Assembly (NCBI GenBank): GCA_011525445.1
Contig: WTGE01000396.1
Location: forward strand, 1-12,102
Length of the DNA stretch: 12,102 nt
Reading direction: 5' to 3'
DNA from: Synechococcus sp. CO36386bin_37
GTDB lineage: Bacteria > Cyanobacteriota > Cyanobacteriia > PCC-6307 > Cyanobiaceae
The translations under genes and the position numbers were made by a program. The notes below the pieces were generated by a model. It was given only the letters and a program-made list of their open reading frames with translations. It searched no databases and had not been told where the DNA came from. Below, piece after piece: positions 7,178-12,102 of this stretch; position 1 is the stretch's first letter, and the number at the start of each line of letters is the position of its first letter.

Positions 7178-7887
7178 TGACCATCGTCGCCACGGCCATC
7201 CTGGCCGCCATGACGACCTTCATTAATGGCGTCAGCAAGACGGCTTAACACCAACTGAACTGAGCGGACGGCGTCGTCATTGCAAGGAATGGGAACCTCG
7301 CAGAGATCAGGGTCGCAATTGGTGTCCAGCATGGAGACCAGGGAAATGTCGAGCTTGCGAGCTTCGAGCACGGCATTGGTTTCACGGCGCTGGTCAACAA
7401 GAACCACAACATCCGGGAGACGACGCATGTTTTTAAGGCCCCCCAGATATTTTTGGAGGCGCTCAAGTTCACGTCGCAGAACAGCTCCCTCCTTCTTGGG
7501 CCGCATGGCGATTGCACCACTGGACTCCATTCTTTCAAGATCCTTGAGACGGTCGATCCTGGCCTTCATCGTGGTCCAGTTGGTCAGCATTCCGCCAAGC
7601 CAGCGCTGATTCACATAGGACGAGCCGCAGCGAAGGGCCTCGTGAGCCACAACTTCAGAAGCCTGTTTCTTGGTGCCAACAAAAAGAAAACGTTTGCCAC
7701 TCCTGGCAGCTGAACGAACCCATTTGTAGGCATTATTCATGCAGACGGCGGTCTGCACGAGATCGATGATGTGAACACCGTTGCGCGCGCAATAGATGTA
7801 GCGCGACATCTTGGGATTCCAACGACGAGTCTGGTGCCCAAAGTGGGCACCAGCCTCCATCATCTCTGCGAGAGTGACGACAGCCAT
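7171..7887 (-). CDS. rpsB: 30S ribosomal protein S2
   Basis: Ribosomal protein S2 (238 aa), a surface protein of the small subunit needed for assembly of S1 onto the 30S. Family signatures are clear: the N-terminal [20 protein letters not shown] and the later [20 protein letters not shown] and [20 protein letters not shown] Gly/Asp-rich tail ([15 protein letters not shown]) closes the protein. The ATG at 7887 lacks a nearby Shine-Dalgarno site; the closest GGAGG on the mRNA strand is about 25 nt upstream, too far. A 134-bp gap separates the gene from the DUF3531 gene upstream and is the likely place for its promoter, though I could not identify convincing -35/-10 boxes there. tsf follows after a structured 99-bp spacer. 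Confidence 0.97.
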   Translation of the reverse strand: MAVVTLAEMMEAGAHFGHQTRRWNPKMSRYIYCARNGVHIIDLVQTAVCMNNAYKWVRSAARSGKRFLFVGTKKQASEVVAHEALRCGSSYVNQRWLGGMLTNWTTMKARIDRLKDLERMESSGAIAMRPKKEGAVLRRELERLQKYLGGLKNMRRLPDVVVLVDQRRETNAVLEARKLDISLVSMLDTNCDPDLCEVPIPCNDDAVRSVQLVLSRLADAINEGRHGGQDGRGDDGQS

Positions 7888-8021
7888 AGTTGTTCAGGGT
7901 TTCGGGTTCGCCTCCACCTGCCAGGTTTGGCGTGTGTTGAGCAAAAACTCAAGTCACAACGTCCAGCACCCGAAACAGACAGGTGTGCGGATTGAATAGG
8001 ACGCTCCAATTTAACAAAACG

Positions 8022-8471
8022 TCAGTTCAAGCTTGGAAACACGCTGTCTGGATGGTCATCGACGGGCCAATCCTCATTGACACCACCAATCAGCAATTCA
8101 TCGAGTTTCACGACATCTGAATTGAGTTGTTGAAGAGCATTGATCAAGATATCGAGAGCAATTCCGTCACTGGTACCCAGGTCCAGCCAACACCGGGCCC
8201 ATTCTTGGTGATATTCCAATTGGCCCATGTTATGCATCAGGGCCGGCATGGCTGACGAGGCATCCTCATTGTCGTAAGCGATAAAACTAAGGTCTTCGGC
8301 CTCTTCATGCACTTGAAGATTTTCGGCATTAAAACCGCCCAACCTGCCAATCACATACCAACTGTCAAAGACACCGTCCACATAATTGCGTTCCCCTTGA
8401 CTGGGGACCTCACTGAAACGAATCCATACCCAGCAATTGAAGGGATCAACTTCTCGAAAACGAACGTGCAT
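8022..8471 (-). CDS. DUF3531 family protein
   Basis: A 149-aa soluble protein matching, from memory, the DUF3531 family of cyanobacteria and plastid-bearing plants. Recognisable blocks are MHVRFREVDPFNCWVW, the VFDSWYVIGRLGGFNAENLQ stretch, MPALMHNMGQLEYHQEWARC and LDLGTSDGIALDILINAL. The biochemical role of the family is not known to me. There is no signal peptide or membrane segment, and the C-terminus is acidic. The ATG at 8471 fits the usual family start. The gene is divergent from the ABC ATPase gene across 107 bp and lies 134 bp upstream of rpsB on the same strand, so it may or may not share that transcript. Restriction of the family to oxygenic phototrophs supports the cyanobacterial origin of the window. 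Confidence 0.8.
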   Translation of the reverse strand: MHVRFREVDPFNCWVWIRFSEVPSQGERNYVDGVFDSWYVIGRLGGFNAENLQVHEEAEDLSFIAYDNEDASSAMPALMHNMGQLEYHQEWARCWLDLGTSDGIALDILINALQQLNSDVVKLDELLIGGVNEDWPVDDHPDSVFPSLN

Positions 8472-8578
8472 GATCGGCTGAAGACTGTTGCATCATCGCT
8501 ACCCCTCAGGAGATCGGCCACAGGAATGATCCATCATGCTGTCAAACGTGTGTCTGTTCACAAACCTGCTGACGCCCA

Positions 8579-9220
8579 ATGCTGGAACTGAACGAGATCA
8601 GATATCAACCAGCAACCTCCGAGCATGTTGTTCTGAACAACATCAATCTGAAAGCAGCTCCAGGTACTCCTGTTTTGATTTCAGGAAACAGCGGCAGCGG
8701 CAAAACCAGCCTGATCGAAATCATCAGTGGCTTGGCCGGTGCACAACAGGGATCGATCCTCTGGAAAAGTGAAACACTGACGCGACGACAAAGACGATGG
8801 CTCTGTGGCGTTGTTTTTCAATTCCCTGAACGGCATTTTCTGGGATTAAACATTGCTCAAGAACTCAAGCTCGGTCACAGAAGGCTCACCAACGCAGAGC
8901 AGGCTCGTGTTCTCAATCGAGTAGGCCTGTCTGGGGCGGATCTCAAACAGGCACCTGAGCGCTTGAGCGGTGGACAGCAACGGCGCCTAGCCTTGGCAGT
9001 GCAATTGCTGCGTCACCCCCAGGTTCTGCTTTTGGATGAACCCACAGCAGGGCTTGATTGGTCTGTGCGGGTCGAAGTACTCGAGCTGCTGCAAGACCTT
9101 GCCAATGACCTGCTGCTGATTGTGGTGACCCATGAACCGGATCTCTTTGAGGGTTGGAATGGAAACCGTTGGCAGTTGCAGGATGGACGTCTACGCGCTC
9201 TGTCACCATTGCCGCTGTGA
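8579..9220 (+). CDS. ABC transporter ATP-binding protein, ECF/CbiO-like
   Basis: A 213-aa stand-alone ABC ATPase. All motifs are intact: Walker A GNSGSGKT (36-43), Q-loop VVFQFPE (Q81), signature LSGGQ (129-133), Walker B VLLLDEP (149-155), D-loop AGLD (157-160) and switch histidine H185. The FQFPE form of the Q-loop is typical of energy-coupling-factor (cobalt/vitamin) ATPases such as CbiO/EcfA. No permease or substrate-binding gene is adjacent, so the substrate cannot be named. Cyanobacterial orphan ATPases of this kind resemble plastid NAP14/ABCI11, which has been linked to metal homeostasis; that parallel is from memory. The ATG at 8579 is the first possible start, because an in-frame TGA lies 6 nt upstream. 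No clear ribosome site is present. hslO begins 12 nt after the stop, so the two genes are probably co-transcribed. Confidence 0.88.
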   Translation: MLELNEIRYQPATSEHVVLNNINLKAAPGTPVLISGNSGSGKTSLIEIISGLAGAQQGSILWKSETLTRRQRRWLCGVVFQFPERHFLGLNIAQELKLGHRRLTNAEQARVLNRVGLSGADLKQAPERLSGGQQRRLALAVQLLRHPQVLLLDEPTAGLDWSVRVEVLELLQDLANDLLLIVVTHEPDLFEGWNGNRWQLQDGRLRALSPLPL

Positions 9221-10137
<917 letters not shown>

Positions 10138-10150
10138 ATCCAAATTTAAA

Positions 10151-10172
10151 TTAACAACAAAATGTTGGTTAA
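10151..10172. terminator. Possible weak bidirectional terminator between hslO and the CPP1-like gene
   Basis: Between the converging ends of hslO (10137) and the CPP1-like gene (10178), TTAACAAC pairs with GTTGGTTAA across a 5-nt loop, with one bulged G. A-rich and T-rich tracts flank it on both sides, so U-rich sequence follows in the minus-strand transcript. The stem is short and AT-rich. The whole gap is only 40 bp and holds nothing else visible. Confidence 0.35.
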
Positions 10173-10177
10173 AAATT

Positions 10178-10864
10178 CTATAACATTAAAATTCCGGCAA
10201 TCACGACAATGTATGCAGGTAGAGCTTCCAACAGTATGGACCCGAGCGGTGAAAGAGTTTGGCTTGCAAACAAAGCGCTGAGAATCGATCCGAGAACAAG
10301 ACCAAGAGCAACCAGTGCCAAACTCCAGCCGAACGCACCGAGTGGGCGTCTTCCACGCTTCACCTGAGAAATAATCAGTCCGATCGTGGCCAGAGCGAGC
10401 ACAAGGTCAACAGCTGTAGGAACAGCTACGAGAAAGAGAAGACCCACAGCAGCAGCAATCAGCCTTACGACTAAACCTTGGCCTTGCACCAAACTCAGTT
10501 CCGGCACCCACCCTCCTGAACTGGCATTTGAGCTTGGGAGAGAAAAACTGCGAATCCTGGTCAGCAGGGACGATGACGCAGCCGGGGAAGTTGTTGCCGA
10601 TGAAGCTGCTTGGCTCTCGATTCGAGAAGCATTGACCGCAGCCGCACTCATGGTGCCTGATTGTCGGTCGCGCAAACGTCCCATCAGGACGTCGTCATAA
10701 GCGGATTCGATCCGAGCTCCTGCCATTGGGTCATCGCCAGCAGCCGCTAATGATGTTTCTCGTGCTTGCTGTACTTCTTCGAAACCAGCGTCAGAAGAAA
10801 TTCCTAGCCTCTCATAAGGATCTTGGGATTCTGAGCTCGAGCCAAAATCAACCCCTGCTGCCAT
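10178..10864 (-). CDS. CPP1-like family membrane protein with a degenerate J-like domain
   Basis: A 228-aa protein of the CPP1-like (DUF3353) type. Residues about 14-68 resemble a J domain (DPYERLGISSDAGFEEVQQA) but lack the HPD triad needed to stimulate Hsp70. A Ser/Ala-rich linker follows (about 70-117), then hydrophobic segments at about 130-149, 151-166, 178-199 and 209-228, so it is probably an integral membrane protein with three or four spans. The plant homologue, chaperone-like protein of POR1, stabilises light-dependent protochlorophyllide oxidoreductase at plastid membranes; a similar role at the thylakoid here is inference from the family. The ATG at 10864 gives a normal N-terminus. 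The gene lies 64 bp downstream of a 78-aa gene and may belong to the prfC transcript. Its stop is convergent with hslO. Confidence 0.82.
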   Translation of the reverse strand: MAAGVDFGSSSESQDPYERLGISSDAGFEEVQQARETSLAAAGDDPMAGARIESAYDDVLMGRLRDRQSGTMSAAAVNASRIESQAASSATTSPAASSSLLTRIRSFSLPSSNASSGGWVPELSLVQGQGLVVRLIAAAVGLLFLVAVPTAVDLVLALATIGLIISQVKRGRRPLGAFGWSLALVALGLVLGSILSALFASQTLSPLGSILLEALPAYIVVIAGILML

Positions 10865-10928
10865 GGATTCAAATCAGTCAGTATTGAGCGTATCGAGAGA
10901 AGGCGTCAACTGAACGAATCGACTCGAA

Positions 10929-11165
10929 TCAAAACAGGGGTTGACCACATTTGAAACCATGAACATTCTCAAGAAGTTGGCGGCAGTGGGAAACATCTGA
11001 ACCATCCAACCATTTCCGTCGTTTGATCAGAGGCATCTGAGGCGGAAGGTGATAACCCTCAAGAACCTCAACACGATCCTGTTTGGGACGAAAACAAACG
11101 TATTCTGTCCCTCCATCAGAGCAGGGTCGCAAGAGCCAAACGTGACGCGCTACGAACAGATCCAT
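10929..11165 (-). CDS. Small protein of unknown function (78 aa)
   Basis: A 78-aa frame from ATG at 11165. It reads MDLFVARHVWLLRPCSDGGT at the start, contains LPPQMPLIKRRKWLDGSD, and ends HGFKCGQPLF. The PLIKRRKWL...LLENVHGFKCGQP ending loosely recalls the small DUF1651-type proteins common in marine Synechococcus and Prochlorococcus, but the match is weak and I make no firm assignment. There are no membrane spans. The frame is open upstream to a GTG at 11243 inside prfC, which would add 26 residues; the ATG avoids that overlap and starts 52 nt after the prfC stop. It lies between prfC and the CPP1-like gene on the same strand, fitting an operon. Support is moderate: no ribosome site is evident and the length is short. 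Confidence 0.55.
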   Translation of the reverse strand: MDLFVARHVWLLRPCSDGGTEYVCFRPKQDRVEVLEGYHLPPQMPLIKRRKWLDGSDVSHCRQLLENVHGFKCGQPLF

Positions 11166-11217
11166 GCTGATCAGTCTGGCGAACGTGAAGCAATGTTGCG
11201 AGTGGATTACGTTGACC

Positions 11218-12102
11218 TTAAAGACTGATGGGCTCCACACCACTCACAACTGGAGCGACAGTACTGAGGTCAAGGTCTGGATGCTCTTCCACCAGTTGAT
11301 TCAGGTTCCATTCATTTTTGAATAACAAGACAGGACGATTCCAGGCATCTCTTACGGTCTTGCAGTTAAAAATTCGACCGATTCGTTCCAACGATGACCA
11401 GCCACCAGTCACCCAACGGGCCACCTGAAAACCGAGGGACTCCAGACGGGTTTCCACTCCATACTCATTTTCCAAACGGTGCTGAACCACTTCCAATTGC
11501 AACTGACCAACAGCAGCAAGAATCGGATCACGTTTGCTTTCATCTATGTCGTAAAGGATCTGCACTGCACCCTCTTCCCGCAGCTCATTCACACCCTTGC
11601 GAAAGTTTTTGAAGGCAGAAGGATTGGGATTTCGCAACCAGCTGAAAATTTCTGGACTAAAGCAAGGAATTCCTTCATATTCAATTTTTGAACCTGTATA
11701 AAGAGTATCTCCAATTGAAAACATACCTGGATTATTGAGTCCGATTACATCACCTGGATAAGCATCTTCCACCACAGCCCTATCTTGGCCAAACAATTTC
11801 TGAGGTCTGGAGAGTCGTATCGTACGACCTGTCCTGGCATGACGCACGGCCATATCCTTCTCGAAACGACCACTACAAACGCGAACAAAAGCAACACGAT
11901 CTCGGTGCCGTGGATCCATATTCGCTTGAAGTTTGAATACAAAGCCACTGAAGTCTGACCTCAACGGGTCAACAGGTCCTTCTGTACCGATTCGCGCTAC
12001 GGGCTTTTGTGCCATGTCCATGAAGGCATCGAGAAAAGGACGAACACCAAAATTGGTCATAGCCGATCCAAAGAAGACTGGAGTCAATTCGCCGGCATGA
12101 AC
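11218..12102 (-). CDS. prfC: Peptide chain release factor 3, C-terminal part
   Basis: The last 294 residues of RF3, the translational GTPase that removes RF1/RF2 from the ribosome after peptide release. The frame is open to the right edge and reads [20 protein letters not shown], the end of the GTPase domain. The beta-barrel domain follows ([20 protein letters not shown]), then the RF3-specific C-terminal domain ([18 protein letters not shown], and [20 protein letters not shown]). The P-loop and other GTP-binding motifs lie outside the window. Full-length RF3 is about 530-550 aa, so roughly the first 240 residues are missing only because of the window edge. The stop at 11218 is followed by the 78-aa gene. 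Confidence 0.95.
   Translation of the reverse strand, partial: VHAGELTPVFFGSAMTNFGVRPFLDAFMDMAQKPVARIGTEGPVDPLRSDFSGFVFKLQANMDPRHRDRVAFVRVCSGRFEKDMAVRHARTGRTIRLSRPQKLFGQDRAVVEDAYPGDVIGLNNPGMFSIGDTLYTGSKIEYEGIPCFSPEIFSWLRNPNPSAFKNFRKGVNELREEGAVQILYDIDESKRDPILAAVGQLQLEVVQHRLENEYGVETRLESLGFQVARWVTGGWSSLERIGRIFNCKTVRDAWNRPVLLFKNEWNLNQLVEEHPDLDLSTVAPVVSGVEPISL

Noticed and set aside
7937..7952. Short inverted repeat TTGAG/CTCAA upstream of rpsB
   Set aside because: A 5-bp AT-leaning stem is expected by chance, and no flanking signal supports a terminator or operator.
7995..8012. Possible rpsB promoter (TTGTTA and TATTCA on the minus strand)
   Set aside because: The spacing between the boxes is about 13 nt, too short for a sigma-70-type promoter.

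Overview
The window reads as a core, non-mobile chromosomal segment from a cyanobacterium, most likely a marine picocyanobacterium (Synechococcus/Prochlorococcus lineage). The basis is a ferredoxin-type sulfite reductase, a short cyanobacterial/plastid-type EF-Ts, a RecG with a long N-terminal extension, a DUF3531 protein, a CPP1-like membrane protein, tight spacing, frequent GTG/TTG starts and few strong Shine-Dalgarno sites. Genus-level placement is inference from protein content. I saw no tRNA, rRNA, insertion sequence, CRISPR array, phage gene or toxin-antitoxin pair.

Left part (1-1938): the first 32 codons of glyS run off the left edge on the minus strand, divergent by 54 bp from sir on the plus strand. 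Middle-left (1922-8471): a minus-strand series read right to left: DUF3531 protein, rpsB (S2), tsf (EF-Ts), an unrecognised 390-aa protein, recG, and a VanX-type D-Ala-D-Ala dipeptidase whose 3' end overlaps that of sir by 17 bp. The tsf to recG stretch is tightly packed (2-nt gap, then an overlap) and probably one transcription unit tying translation factors to a DNA repair helicase. The 99-bp rpsB-tsf gap is unusually structured: a hairpin containing the rpsB stop codon, a GC-rich 9-bp hairpin, then three 12-nt pyrimidine-rich tandem repeats ending exactly at the tsf ATG.

Right part: on the plus strand an orphan ECF/CbiO-like ABC ATPase (8579-9220) is followed 12 nt later by hslO (Hsp33). 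hslO is split by a one-base frameshift in an A5 run. A -1 shift there restores a 301-aa protein with its complete four-cysteine redox switch. Finally, on the minus strand, prfC (RF3, 5' end beyond the right edge), a 78-aa unknown and a CPP1-like J-domain membrane protein form a likely second operon.

I do not see an obviously new multi-gene system. The most worthwhile signals are the hslO frameshift, the structured rpsB-tsf spacer, the 20-bp perfect palindrome in the 3' end of sir, and the unrecognised protein co-encoded with tsf and recG.
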